This document shows positions 1-6,222 of a stretch of 8,037 nt of DNA, piece by piece. Positions within the stretch are counted from its first letter, which is position 1. The number at the start of each line of letters is the position of its first letter. Source of the DNA: an uncultured Eubacterium sp. GTDB lineage: Bacteria; Bacillota; Clostridia; Peptostreptococcales; Anaerovoracaceae. The DNA lies in contig CALBGO010000082.1 of the NCBI GenBank assembly GCA_937894585.1, positions 1 to 8,037 of the forward strand, given 5' to 3'. The notes under the pieces were generated by a model. It ran no database searches and was not told the origin of the DNA. It saw nothing but the letters and a program-made list of their open reading frames with translations. The position numbers were made by a program, and so were the translations under genes.

Positions 1-2
1 AG

Positions 3-74
3 AAGGCTATTGATCAGTTAATTAAATTTACAGACTTTTTTTCACAGTCTCGAAAAAGCCATGAGATAATTTGA
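3..74 (+). CDS. C-terminal fragment of an unidentified gene (truncated by window edge)
   Basis: The third frame is open from the first base to a TGA at 72-74 and reads as a plausible 23-residue tail, KAIDQLIKFTDFFSQSRKSH followed by EII. The other two forward frames hit stops within about 20 bases. The frame ends 8 nt before the first hairpin of the non-coding element at 83-287, as a real gene end would. The product cannot be identified from this tail, and chance openness over 70 bases is possible. Confidence 0.4.
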   Translation, partial: KAIDQLIKFTDFFSQSRKSHEII

Positions 75-82
75 ATTTGGTG

Positions 83-287
83 GGAACTGAAAGGAAAAAA
101 CTTTCAGTTCCGATTTTACTTGTGATTCACTTGCTGCTTTATTTTTTGTCTTCGCTTTCGCTTCCTGTCAATGAGCGAGCGGTTGTAAACGATATCAGAG
201 GATACCGTTTCTCCACCGTCAGGTATGACACATTGACCGCTGCAGCTACGCAGGTCCGTCAGGTTAATACTCAGCTATCAAGTGAAT
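83..287 (+). repeat. Diverged copy of the structured leader element (copy 0)
   Basis: This non-coding stretch shares a skeleton with the repeats at 6197-6498 and 7399-7702. It opens with an 11-bp perfect hairpin (83-93 with 101-111, loop GAAAAAA). A 22-nt block at 112-133 follows directly and matches 18 of 22 positions of the block in the 6197 copy (GATTTTACTT at its start, TTCACTTG at its end). It closes with CAGCTATCAAGTGAAT, nearly identical to the other copies. ATTCACTTG (125-133) is the exact reverse complement of CAAGTGAAT (279-287). The interior (134-278) is not alignable by eye with the other copies and holds a 9-bp direct repeat, CCGTCAGGT, at 216-224 and 256-264. The element ends 43 nt before the radC-like start codon. 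The open frame through it starts at a TTG without a ribosome binding site and is probably not translated. Confidence 0.6.
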
Positions 288-330
288 AACTTGAAACTTG
301 AATACACATTAGCCTGAAAGGAGAATTAAA

Positions 331-777
331 ATGGAAGTTAGAAAGTATGAATTATATCTGAAAGAAGAAAAGGTTTGGGAGACAAAGGAGGAGTATCGTA
401 TGTGTAGCTCAGAAGAAGTATCAAAATTTGGAAGAGAAGAACTGAAAATGGACAAGTGGGACAGAGAAAAGTTTGTTGTACTTGCGCTGAATGCAAAATT
501 AGAAGTAATAGGGTATCAAATTTCATCAATTGGAGAACTTAGCAGTGCACTTGTACATCCGCGAGAACTTGCAAAGTTTCTGATATTGTCAAACGCTGCA
601 GCTACAATTATGATGCATAATCATCCGAGTGGGGATCCGACGCCATCAGGGGAAGACATTAAAACGACCAAAGAGATTGAAGAAGCCATGAGACTTCTTA
701 GAATCAAATTGATGGACCATCTGATAATTGGTAGAAACGGGTACATAAGCTTAAACGACGCAGGTTATATTGCATAG
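331..777 (+). CDS. radC: RadC-like JAB/MPN domain protein (short form)
   Basis: The 148-residue product consists of the C-terminal JAB (MPN, JAMM) domain of the RadC family. The zinc-binding JAMM signature is complete: H96-N-H98, seven residues, S106, then D109, within HNHPSGDPTPSGEDI. The HPRE segment typical of RadC lies upstream at 76-79. Chromosomal RadC is usually about 220 residues and begins with helix-hairpin-helix DNA-binding repeats; these are absent and replaced by about 40 lysine- and glutamate-rich residues. Short RadC forms are common on plasmids, phages and integrative elements. Their biochemical role is unsettled, and the old DNA-repair label is doubtful. The ATG at 331 has AAAGGAGA about 8 nt upstream. 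The gene follows the copy 0 leader and has its own terminator, so it looks like a monocistronic cassette. The family call is secure, the function is not. Confidence 0.92.
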   Translation: MEVRKYELYLKEEKVWETKEEYRMCSSEEVSKFGREELKMDKWDREKFVVLALNAKLEVIGYQISSIGELSSALVHPRELAKFLILSNAAATIMMHNHPSGDPTPSGEDIKTTKEIEEAMRLLRIKLMDHLIIGRNGYISLNDAGYIA

Positions 778-793
778 AAAAATGAAAGAATAG

Positions 794-816
794 AGGATCG
801 CTTTTGCGGTCCTTTT
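794..816 (+). terminator. Intrinsic terminator after the radC-like gene
   Basis: AGGATCGC (794-801) pairs with GCGGTCCT (806-813) through one G-T wobble, with a TTTT loop, and is followed by TTT. The T-tract is short, so it may be leaky and let some transcripts enter the downstream operon, for which I see no separate convincing promoter. Confidence 0.6.
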
Positions 817-846
817 ACTATGAAACTATATGAGGGAGGCGAAAGA

Positions 847-1131
847 ATGGAACGACAGATTTATGTGTCTGCGAGTAGGATGTTGAAAGAAAAGATTAGA
901 AAACAAAAAGTCACTAAATACAGAATCATTTATACAGACGACATTGAAAATGCTGATTATATTTTAATACAACAGCAGGACGATGGGACACTGGCAAATG
1001 AACAATTTCGTGATCTTGTTAAAGCAAGAGAGCTTGGTGTAAAAGTAGACTATGTAAAAGAAGGTCCGGAAAAAGAAAAACTGCAGCAGATGAAAGACAC
1101 CCGAAAGAAATTTGATTTGGAGATAGAGTAA
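847..1131 (+). CDS. Small hypothetical protein, first gene of the six-gene operon
   Basis: The 94-residue product is soluble, charged and has no membrane segment. I do not recognise its family. The middle, RIIYTDDIENADYILIQQQD, alternates predicted strands and helices, and the last 25 residues are rich in lysine and glutamate and probably helical. I chose the ATG at 847 because GGGAGG at 834-839 lies 7 nt before it. An in-frame ATG at 820 would add nine residues but sits right behind the radC terminator and has no ribosome binding site. The stop codon overlaps the start of the next gene by one base (TAATG at 1129-1133), so the two are likely translationally coupled. As leader gene of the operon it may be a regulator or small partner, but nothing in the sequence proves this. 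Confidence 0.8.
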   Translation: MERQIYVSASRMLKEKIRKQKVTKYRIIYTDDIENADYILIQQQDDGTLANEQFRDLVKARELGVKVDYVKEGPEKEKLQQMKDTRKKFDLEIE

Positions 1132-1979
1132 TGCAGATAAAAGATGCTGTTAATGAACAGGTAATAAAAGAAAAAAATGCAAAGATGAAACGAAACGGGA
1201 ACCGCTTTCTAATCAGTTTTTTCATTATTTTTATTGCCGGATATTTTATTTTTTTTACATCAAAGGTTTGGATGCCGGCAAGTTATGAAGATATTGACGA
1301 AACACCAATCGGTGCGACTGTTAGTGGCAACGACCGTAATGTGACACTGATTTCCTGGGTATATGATGAAAATGAACAAGTGCAGGAAGTTATACTTGAA
1401 ATCACTAACAGTGCGACTGATGGAATAGACACATACAAATGGTCTGCCCTGGAAAGAAGCAGAGGATATTTTGATGTGGAGACGGTTGTAAATGCAAAAG
1501 ATTTTGTTGTGCTTCGGATAAAAGGTGTGCATCCGCGGTGGACTGAGATTTCACTGAGAATGGATATAAAGGCAGATGCAAGTAATGATGCGGTATTCAA
1601 CACCTTGAAGTTTTATACTTCGAAAAAGGCTATCAAGCGAGTTTCTGAACTAAAAACTTGTACGGAAACAGATTATCGCATTCAGGCGTCGGATTATAAA
1701 ATTGATATGTTTGACCGTGATATTACAAAACTTGCAACGAAAATAAGTAAGTATGAAAAAACGATTGCAAATGCAGAAACAAGAATTTCAGAACTGGAAG
1801 AAAAAGAAGAGTTTCAGACTGATGAAGAAAAGAGCGAAACACTGGAGCAGATTAACACGCTTCAGAGCGAAATATCTGATTTGAAATCCAAGTGTGACAG
1901 TGCTGCAGCCGATATTCGTGAGCTGCAGGAAAAAATCAAGATGCAAGAGAAAATAAAGGCTGCGCAGAAAGGGATGTGA
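1131..1979 (+). CDS. Membrane-anchored protein with outside domain and C-terminal coiled coil
   Basis: The 282-residue product has a basic N-terminus (about 24 residues), one hydrophobic segment at about 25-44 (FLISFFIIFIAGYFIFF) and no signal-peptidase-like site, so it is predicted as a type II membrane protein with its body outside. Residues 50-175 are strand-rich and could form a beta-sandwich-like domain. Residues about 194-278 are heptad-like, rich in E, K, L and I, and almost certainly a coiled coil. I do not recognise the family. GGAG at 1119-1122 serves the ATG at 1131, which overlaps the upstream stop. A membrane anchor plus coiled coil suggests a scaffold or oligomerising component, perhaps in an envelope-spanning assembly together with the CpaE-like protein encoded next. 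That role is inferred only from architecture and neighbours. Confidence 0.88.
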   Translation: MQIKDAVNEQVIKEKNAKMKRNGNRFLISFFIIFIAGYFIFFTSKVWMPASYEDIDETPIGATVSGNDRNVTLISWVYDENEQVQEVILEITNSATDGIDTYKWSALERSRGYFDVETVVNAKDFVVLRIKGVHPRWTEISLRMDIKADASNDAVFNTLKFYTSKKAIKRVSELKTCTETDYRIQASDYKIDMFDRDITKLATKISKYEKTIANAETRISELEEKEEFQTDEEKSETLEQINTLQSEISDLKSKCDSAAADIRELQEKIKMQEKIKAAQKGM

Positions 1980-1983
1980 ATGT

Positions 1984-3168
1984 ATGAAGAAAATGGTTTT
2001 TATCGGCAATAAAGAAAATGGATACTTTGCGGAAGAGGTTGCAAAAAGCAATGGATATCAGTATCAGCAGATGGAAGCACCGGGAAATATTCGGCACATT
2101 ACGAACGAAATTCTGATGCTTTCTCACAACACACCTGTAGAAATTCTGATTTATGATGTAGACGCCTTTATTAATGATGCAGAAGAAATCGCAAAGGAAA
2201 TTGCACAGACTGCGAGAGCAATTTCTGCAATTCCAATTATTTATATGCCATCCTTTATACCTGAATCTGTTATGACACAGGCGCTGTATGCGGAAGATTT
2301 GAAACGGTTCATCTTTTCAGGAACTGCGACCAGTCTGAAAGAGCAGTTAATCAAGAATATTACAGGATACTATGATGCAAACGGGCGCAAAGAACTTGAG
2401 AAAGTACAGGAGAGACAGGCTGCAGCAGAAGCACATATCGAGTCGTTTCAAACCATCGGAATTGCAGGAACGCAAAGCAGAGTTGGAACAACAACACAGG
2501 CGCTGCAGATTGTAAAGTATCTGCAGGCAAAAGGATATAGTGCGTGTTACATCGAAATGAACCAGAAGCGGTATTTTGATCTTACTCTCAAAAGCGGCAC
2601 AGAGCGAGAAAGAACTTATGTGGAGAAATACATAACACTTACTGACAGTAACTTAGCAGGAAAAGCGATCTTTAAGAATGTTGATATGTATATCGGAAAC
2701 GAAGCGTTAAATGTCGCAAAAAATCAGAACTATGATTATTATGTCTATGATTATGGCAGTATTTTAGACAGGGACTTTGACCGAACAGCTTTCGTGAAAG
2801 ATGATACCAGAATTATGGTGGCAGGTGGAAAGCCTGCAGAGTTTGATTATTTGCAGCAGTTTTTAGCTATTCCGCTTTTTGCTGATTGCAGCCTGATTTT
2901 ATCATTTGTGCCGGAAGATGTAAAAGCAGATGTGTTAAAAACAATTGTCGGAATTAAACTTCCGGGAAATGCTACTAATGAAAACAGACTTGCTGTTTTT
3001 GCCGATTATACGCCGAACCCATTTAGTGTACCGGATCTGGATCTATACCAGAAAATTGTACCGGTAGAAATGACAGAAAAAATGAAAGAAGTGTTGCAGG
3101 AAATTGCTGCTGAAGATGCGGAAAAAGAAAAGAAACGATTCTTTAAGAGAAAGGGTAAGAAGAAATGA
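1984..3168 (+). CDS. CpaE/ParA-like ATPase-fold protein with degenerate P-loop
   Basis: The 394-residue product has the two-part layout of CpaE-type proteins: an N-terminal receiver-like alpha/beta domain (about 1-130) with the strand ILIYDVDAF where a receiver carries its aspartate, then a ParA/MinD-like domain (about 155-365). The P-loop position reads GTQSRVGTTT at 162-171. Compared with the family pattern KGGxGKTT, both lysines are replaced (Q164, T169), so nucleotide binding or hydrolysis may be weak or lost. D256 in YYVYDYG occupies the Walker A'/B-like strand. The C-terminus ends in a very basic tail (KKRFFKRKGKKK) that could bind lipid or nucleic acid. CpaE proteins position or organise pilus and secretion systems, but no CpaF, TadB or TadC gene is in this window. 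AAAGGG precedes the ATG. The gene overlaps the next by four bases. Confidence 0.85.
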   Translation: MKKMVFIGNKENGYFAEEVAKSNGYQYQQMEAPGNIRHITNEILMLSHNTPVEILIYDVDAFINDAEEIAKEIAQTARAISAIPIIYMPSFIPESVMTQALYAEDLKRFIFSGTATSLKEQLIKNITGYYDANGRKELEKVQERQAAAEAHIESFQTIGIAGTQSRVGTTTQALQIVKYLQAKGYSACYIEMNQKRYFDLTLKSGTERERTYVEKYITLTDSNLAGKAIFKNVDMYIGNEALNVAKNQNYDYYVYDYGSILDRDFDRTAFVKDDTRIMVAGGKPAEFDYLQQFLAIPLFADCSLILSFVPEDVKADVLKTIVGIKLPGNATNENRLAVFADYTPNPFSVPDLDLYQKIVPVEMTEKMKEVLQEIAAEDAEKEKKRFFKRKGKKK

Positions 3169-3443
3169 ATAGCATTTATAAGAAAAAGCAGGAAATTATA
3201 CATGAGCAGCAGGAGCAGGAAAGGCTCCGGAAAAAGTATGATATCGAAGAGAAGGTAATTGTAAAAGAAACCAGCAATATGGGAAAGTTCCTGATTAAAA
3301 CCGGTGCAATTGCGATCCGTGTTGCAGCCAGTATTGTAATAGCAGTGCTGGCCGCAACCGGCCTGATTGCACTTGCATATCCCGAGATACGCACTGTTTT
3401 AATTGAAACGGTTACAAATGCTTTTGCAAATCTTTGGGAGTAG
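3165..3443 (+). CDS. Small single-pass membrane protein
   Basis: The 92-residue product has a highly charged N-terminal half (about 1-40, glutamine-, glutamate- and lysine-rich, likely helical or coiled coil) and one transmembrane helix at about 46-71, rich in alanine, isoleucine and valine. About 20 residues follow it. With the positive charges before the helix, the N-terminus is predicted inside. Family not recognised. The ATG lies inside the upstream stop (ATGA at 3165-3168), with AAAGGG roughly 8 nt before it, a classic translational coupling arrangement. Its strict linkage suggests a partner of the CpaE-like protein, for example a membrane tether, but this is inference. Confidence 0.82.
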   Translation: MNSIYKKKQEIIHEQQEQERLRKKYDIEEKVIVKETSNMGKFLIKTGAIAIRVAASIVIAVLAATGLIALAYPEIRTVLIETVTNAFANLWE

Positions 3444-3449
3444 TTACAG

Positions 3450-4973
3450 ATGATTGGAATTAAAATATATCTGACCGACTGTAATTTGATTTACCGGGCG
3501 CTTCGGAAACGACTAAACCTTGAGTTAAAAGATGGAATTTACCAAAAAAGAACGGATGGGTGTAAAATAAAGCTGCTCTTGATTGAAAGAGAGGAGCTGT
3601 GTGCAAATCACTTGCCGTATGCTGATGTTTTTTCTGCTTATGCCGGTAGTCAAATTACAACATTTTATAATGCTTTTGAACCGACGGCGGACGGACAGAC
3701 TGCATTTCAAATGCTGCAGCAAGCGGCAGGACTTGAAAAATCTGTAGTACTTACCTGTGATGTGCGTACAATGAGCGGATCTTTAAGGCAGGGAAAAAGC
3801 TGCAGGCTGCACGGGAGCTTTGAAACATTTCAGTTGAAAAAATGGACAGAGACGAGAATCCAAAGCGCCGTGACGGCAGGAGCGGGAAGGTGGTGTTGTG
3901 ACTACAAAGTATTGCCTGTTTTAGCACAAATCGAGAAAAGGCGCAGCGAAATTACTGAGAGAGACTTTACCCATAAAACTTTTGGGAAATTTCAGGCAGG
4001 AAACACGGTTTTTTCTGCAGAACTGGTAGAGAGTGCAGGAAGTAAGAGAAAGGAATGTTTTAGGGATATACCAGGAAAAATTGTAGAGATAGAAAAGCGA
4101 AAAAAAGAGGTGCCGCCTTTACCGTTTTCTTATCTTGAGCTGATTGAAGCTGCGGATAATGCCGGAATACCGGTATTATCCGCATTGGAAATGATGGAAC
4201 ATTTCTATGAAAGTGGTCTGATTACATATCCTAAAACTTCCGAACAAAATTTGCGACCGGAAATTATAGAAAAAATGCTCTTGCCTATGCATATGCAACT
4301 TGATGTATATAAGGAATATGCCGAAAAAGTTAAATACCGTCAACTTCCGAAAGAAATGATAAAGGAAGCAGATACTGCCGGCGGTATTGTGCTTCTACAA
4401 AATGAAAAACTCGCAGATCGGTATGAAAATCCAGATGAAAAACCGCTATTGGATTTGCTGATCAGAAGACAGCTGAACTTGTTTTCTGCACCTGCTAAAG
4501 AAGAGGAATTGATTATAACGATAAAAGCAGCAGGGGAGTTCTTTCAGACAAAAGTGACTTGTTTAATAGAAAGCGGATGGAAAGAAATTGCGGAAGGAGA
4601 AATGCCTTGCGGAGAAGCACTTTACATCGGACAGGAAGTGATATTAAAGGAAGTTGAACAACGAATCGTGATTCCCGAACTGCATACAGTAAGCAGTTTA
4701 ATTCGCCTTTTGAAGATTTATGCAGCAGGGACAGATCTTGAAATTGCAGAAATCATAGAATCATTGGAAAAGAATCCTTTAATAGATAAAATCGGCAGAT
4801 TTTATCTATTAAAGCAAGATGGAATTGAGCTGATTTCGAAGGTTCCACAAAAGATGAAGGATATGGATGAAATTAACAAGGCATATCGGTATATGAAACA
4901 GAAAGTAGAAATTGAAAGAATGGAGAAGGCAGCATACAGAAATTGGGTAAATGATGTAGTGCAAGAACTGTGA
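3450..4973 (+). CDS. Topoisomerase IA-like protein, catalytically degenerate
   Basis: The 507-residue product matches bacterial topoisomerase III over its middle and C-terminal parts. Residues 222 onward (PLPFSYLELIEAA) and GLITYPKTSEQNL carry the region with the active-site tyrosine, Y260, where the family has TYPRTDS. A segment near 330-380 (PLLDLLIRRQLNLFSAPA, then ESGWKEI) matches the region after the catalytic histidines, but the family HHAIIPT motif reads AGGIVLLQ. The N-terminal 200 residues, where the TOPRIM domain should lie, lack the glutamate of the AEKPS-type motif and the metal-binding DxDxxxEG-type motif. The fold is probably kept while the magnesium site is lost, so strand cleavage is doubtful. 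The protein is shorter than typical topoisomerase III (600-700 residues). GGGAG lies 9 nt upstream. It may act as a DNA-binding scaffold, or assist transfer of single-stranded DNA. Confidence 0.8.
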   Translation: MIGIKIYLTDCNLIYRALRKRLNLELKDGIYQKRTDGCKIKLLLIEREELCANHLPYADVFSAYAGSQITTFYNAFEPTADGQTAFQMLQQAAGLEKSVVLTCDVRTMSGSLRQGKSCRLHGSFETFQLKKWTETRIQSAVTAGAGRWCCDYKVLPVLAQIEKRRSEITERDFTHKTFGKFQAGNTVFSAELVESAGSKRKECFRDIPGKIVEIEKRKKEVPPLPFSYLELIEAADNAGIPVLSALEMMEHFYESGLITYPKTSEQNLRPEIIEKMLLPMHMQLDVYKEYAEKVKYRQLPKEMIKEADTAGGIVLLQNEKLADRYENPDEKPLLDLLIRRQLNLFSAPAKEEELIITIKAAGEFFQTKVTCLIESGWKEIAEGEMPCGEALYIGQEVILKEVEQRIVIPELHTVSSLIRLLKIYAAGTDLEIAEIIESLEKNPLIDKIGRFYLLKQDGIELISKVPQKMKDMDEINKAYRYMKQKVEIERMEKAAYRNWVNDVVQEL

Positions 4974-4983
4974 AAGGAGAATC

Positions 4984-5487
4984 ATGAAAAAATTTGTTGA
5001 AAAATTAAAAGAACCGAAGGTATGGGGAGTTATAGCAATTATTGTAGGATTGGTCGTAATCGGAAGTTCTGTCGCGGCACTTTTTTCTGATGATGAAGAA
5101 AAACCGAAAGAACCGGAAGGAACAGAAGAAAAAATTAGCGAGGAAGAACGGCAGGCGATTATTAACGATCTGCCGGGAACCGATGAAAAAGATATTGAAT
5201 CTGAAACCGCTAAAAAAAACATGGGGCTTAAAGTTGTCATACCAGATGAATTAAAGGAAACATATTTAGGTGATCGTTACGAGCGATTTATGAAGGAAGC
5301 CGAGGACTTTCTTGTAGAGTATGATTTCTATATGGATGTCAATAAAATCACCTGTACCCAGCTGATTACTGTGGATTATAAAAAAAATATTACCTATTTG
5401 GAATTTAAGATGGATGATTCTGCAAGATCAATCCTGACTGTGGAATATCATGGGAATAACGATCAGTTTGTCTTTAATTTCAGATAA
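4984..5487 (+). CDS. Membrane-anchored hypothetical protein with acidic linker, last operon gene
   Basis: The 167-residue product starts with a lysine-rich stretch and one hydrophobic helix at about 13-34 (VWGVIAIIVGLVVIGSSVAA). An acidic, proline-containing linker (about 35-75) follows, then a compact mixed alpha/beta domain (about 80-167) ending FVFNFR. There is no lipobox cysteine, so it is a predicted type II membrane protein with its domain outside. Family not recognised. AAAGGAGA lies just before the ATG, 10 nt after the topoisomerase-like stop, so it belongs to the same operon. It is the third membrane-anchored product in the operon. No clear terminator follows before the toxin-antitoxin promoter. 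Confidence 0.85.
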   Translation: MKKFVEKLKEPKVWGVIAIIVGLVVIGSSVAALFSDDEEKPKEPEGTEEKISEEERQAIINDLPGTDEKDIESETAKKNMGLKVVIPDELKETYLGDRYERFMKEAEDFLVEYDFYMDVNKITCTQLITVDYKKNITYLEFKMDDSARSILTVEYHGNNDQFVFNFR

Positions 5488-5499
5488 TGTAGGGAGAAA

Positions 5500-5556
5500 A
5501 TGAAACAAAAAATATCTGTTAGTCTACTGCCGGAGAATCATAAGGCGATTGAGTAA
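5500..5556 (+). pseudogene. 18-codon ORF resembling the start of a ribbon-helix-helix protein
   Basis: AGGGAG at 5491-5496 precedes an ATG at 5500, and the frame reads MKQKISVSLLPENHKAIE before a TAA at 5554-5556. The strand-then-helix start (KISVSL, then ENHKAIE) resembles the first strand and helix of ribbon-helix-helix antitoxin-type regulators, but the chain stops before a second helix. It may be a remnant of an earlier antitoxin gene, or a translated leader peptide. With only 18 codons the similarity is suggestive at best. Confidence 0.35.
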
Positions 5557-5572
5557 TTCCGGGAATCATTCC
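5556..5572. promoter_or_regulatory. Iterated ATTCC/GGAAT boxes upstream of the toxin-antitoxin promoter
   Basis: ATTCC (5556-5560), GGAAT (5562-5566) and ATTCC (5568-5572) alternate in orientation with one-base spacers, so each neighbouring pair is an inverted repeat. They lie 13 nt before the -35 hexamer. Such spacing can mark an operator. Antitoxins of the DinJ type bind palindromes near their own promoter, but this site is only a candidate. Confidence 0.3.
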
Positions 5573-5584
5573 TGTAATATTATG

Positions 5585-5613
5585 TTGCTATTGTATTGCA
5601 ATTTTCGTATAAT
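5585..5613 (+). promoter_or_regulatory. Sigma-A-type promoter of the toxin-antitoxin operon
   Basis: The -35 hexamer TTGCTA (5585-5590) and a perfect -10 hexamer TATAAT (5608-5613) are 17 bp apart. Transcription would start near 5620, giving a leader of about 30 nt with AGGAAGGAG before the antitoxin. An 8-bp perfect palindrome, ATTGCAAT, lies in the spacer at 5595-5602, where a bound repressor would block polymerase. This suits autoregulation by the antitoxin, though binding is inferred. Confidence 0.75.
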
Positions 5614-5649
5614 AGCGGTACACTATCATTGTAGGAAGGAGTGATGAAT

Positions 5650-5913
5650 ATGTCTAAATCCAGTGTAACGATTAGAATGGATAGTGATTTGAAGCGTGAT
5701 GCAGAAAAATTGTTTCAGCAGCTTGGGTTGAATATGACAACTGCGTTTAACATTTTTGCATCACAAGCCGTCAGAGAACAGGGTATTCCTTTTAATATTA
5801 CTATGCAGCCAAATGAAGAAACGCTGCAAGCTATAGAAGACGCCCGAAATGGAGTTGGAATGAGTAAAACATTTACCTCTGTTGATGAACTGATGGAGGA
5901 CTTAAATGCTTAA
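5650..5913 (+). CDS. dinJ: DinJ/RelB-family antitoxin
   Basis: The 87-residue product has a RelB/DinJ N-terminal ribbon-helix-helix region: strand SSVTIRMDSDLKRDAEKLF, then QQLGLNMTTAFNIFASQAV and REQGIPF, very close to the family pattern of DinJ (short strand, helix, LGL-x-M-TAF helix, glycine-isoleucine-proline-phenylalanine). The C-terminal third, with acidic helices (DELMEDLNA), is where DinJ wraps and neutralises YafQ. The start at 5650 lies 8 nt after AGGAG at 5637-5641; an ATG at 5644 is too close to that site. The stop overlaps the toxin start by eight bases, which couples their translation. It should dimerise, repress its own promoter and bind the toxin. The length matches DinJ (86 residues). 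Confidence 0.93.
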   Translation: MSKSSVTIRMDSDLKRDAEKLFQQLGLNMTTAFNIFASQAVREQGIPFNITMQPNEETLQAIEDARNGVGMSKTFTSVDELMEDLNA

Positions 5914-6178
5914 AATTCAATATCAATCCCGCTTCAAAAAGGACTATAAAAAAATGAAGCAGAGAGGATATGATGAAAGTAAACTGAAAGAGGTAATTTC
6001 TTTGCTGGTGAACCAGCAGCAGCTTCCCGAAAAGCATAAAGACCATCAGCTGATTGGAAATTATGCAGGTTGTCGTGAGTGTCATATTGCACCCGATTGG
6101 CTTTTGATATATGAAGTGCGGGAAGATGAACTCATTTTACTGCTAATGAGAACCGGTACACACAGCGACTTATTTTAA
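5906..6178 (+). CDS. yafQ: YafQ-family mRNA interferase toxin
   Basis: The 90-residue product matches E. coli YafQ (92 residues) along its length: KDHQLIGNY where YafQ has KDHPLQGSW, then CHIAPDWLLIY where it has AHVEPDWILIY, and the C-terminal RTGTHSDLF where it has RTGTHAALF. The catalytic set of YafQ (H50, H63, D67, H87) is present here as H47, H60, D64 and H86, so the toxin should be active. YafQ is a RelE-fold endoribonuclease that cuts mRNA in the ribosomal A site. The gene overlaps the antitoxin gene by eight bases and shares its promoter. A strong terminator follows 18 nt after the stop. The pair probably stabilises the element carrying it. Confidence 0.95.
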   Translation: MLKIQYQSRFKKDYKKMKQRGYDESKLKEVISLLVNQQQLPEKHKDHQLIGNYAGCRECHIAPDWLLIYEVREDELILLLMRTGTHSDLF

Positions 6179-6196
6179 TCAGAAAAATACGATCTT

Positions 6197-6222
6197 GAGC
6201 AAGAGAAATCTTGCTCTTTTTT
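6197..6222 (+). terminator. Strong intrinsic terminator after the toxin gene
   Basis: GAGCAAGA (6197-6204) and TCTTGCTC (6209-6216) form an 8-bp perfect stem with a GAAA tetraloop, followed by six T residues (6217-6222). It ends the toxin-antitoxin transcript. It also sits at the left end of the 300-bp repeat, at the same distance from the conserved core (86 nt) as the terminator of the second copy (85 nt). Confidence 0.92.

Noticed and set aside
71..289. Open frame of 72 codons across the first repeat relative
   Set aside because: It starts at TTG without a ribosome binding site, runs through an 11-bp hairpin, and its last codons fall in the CAGCTATCAAGTGAA segment shared with clearly non-coding copies.
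804..832. Promoter TTGCGG, 17 bp, TATATG before the six-gene operon
   Set aside because: Its start point would fall on the ribosome binding site of the first gene at 847, and the -35 lies inside the terminator stem.
338..5240. Reverse-strand open frames opposite the operon and radC-like gene
   Set aside because: They are short, rich in phenylalanine, leucine and serine as expected from the complement of lysine- and glutamate-rich coding sequence, and lack ribosome binding sites.
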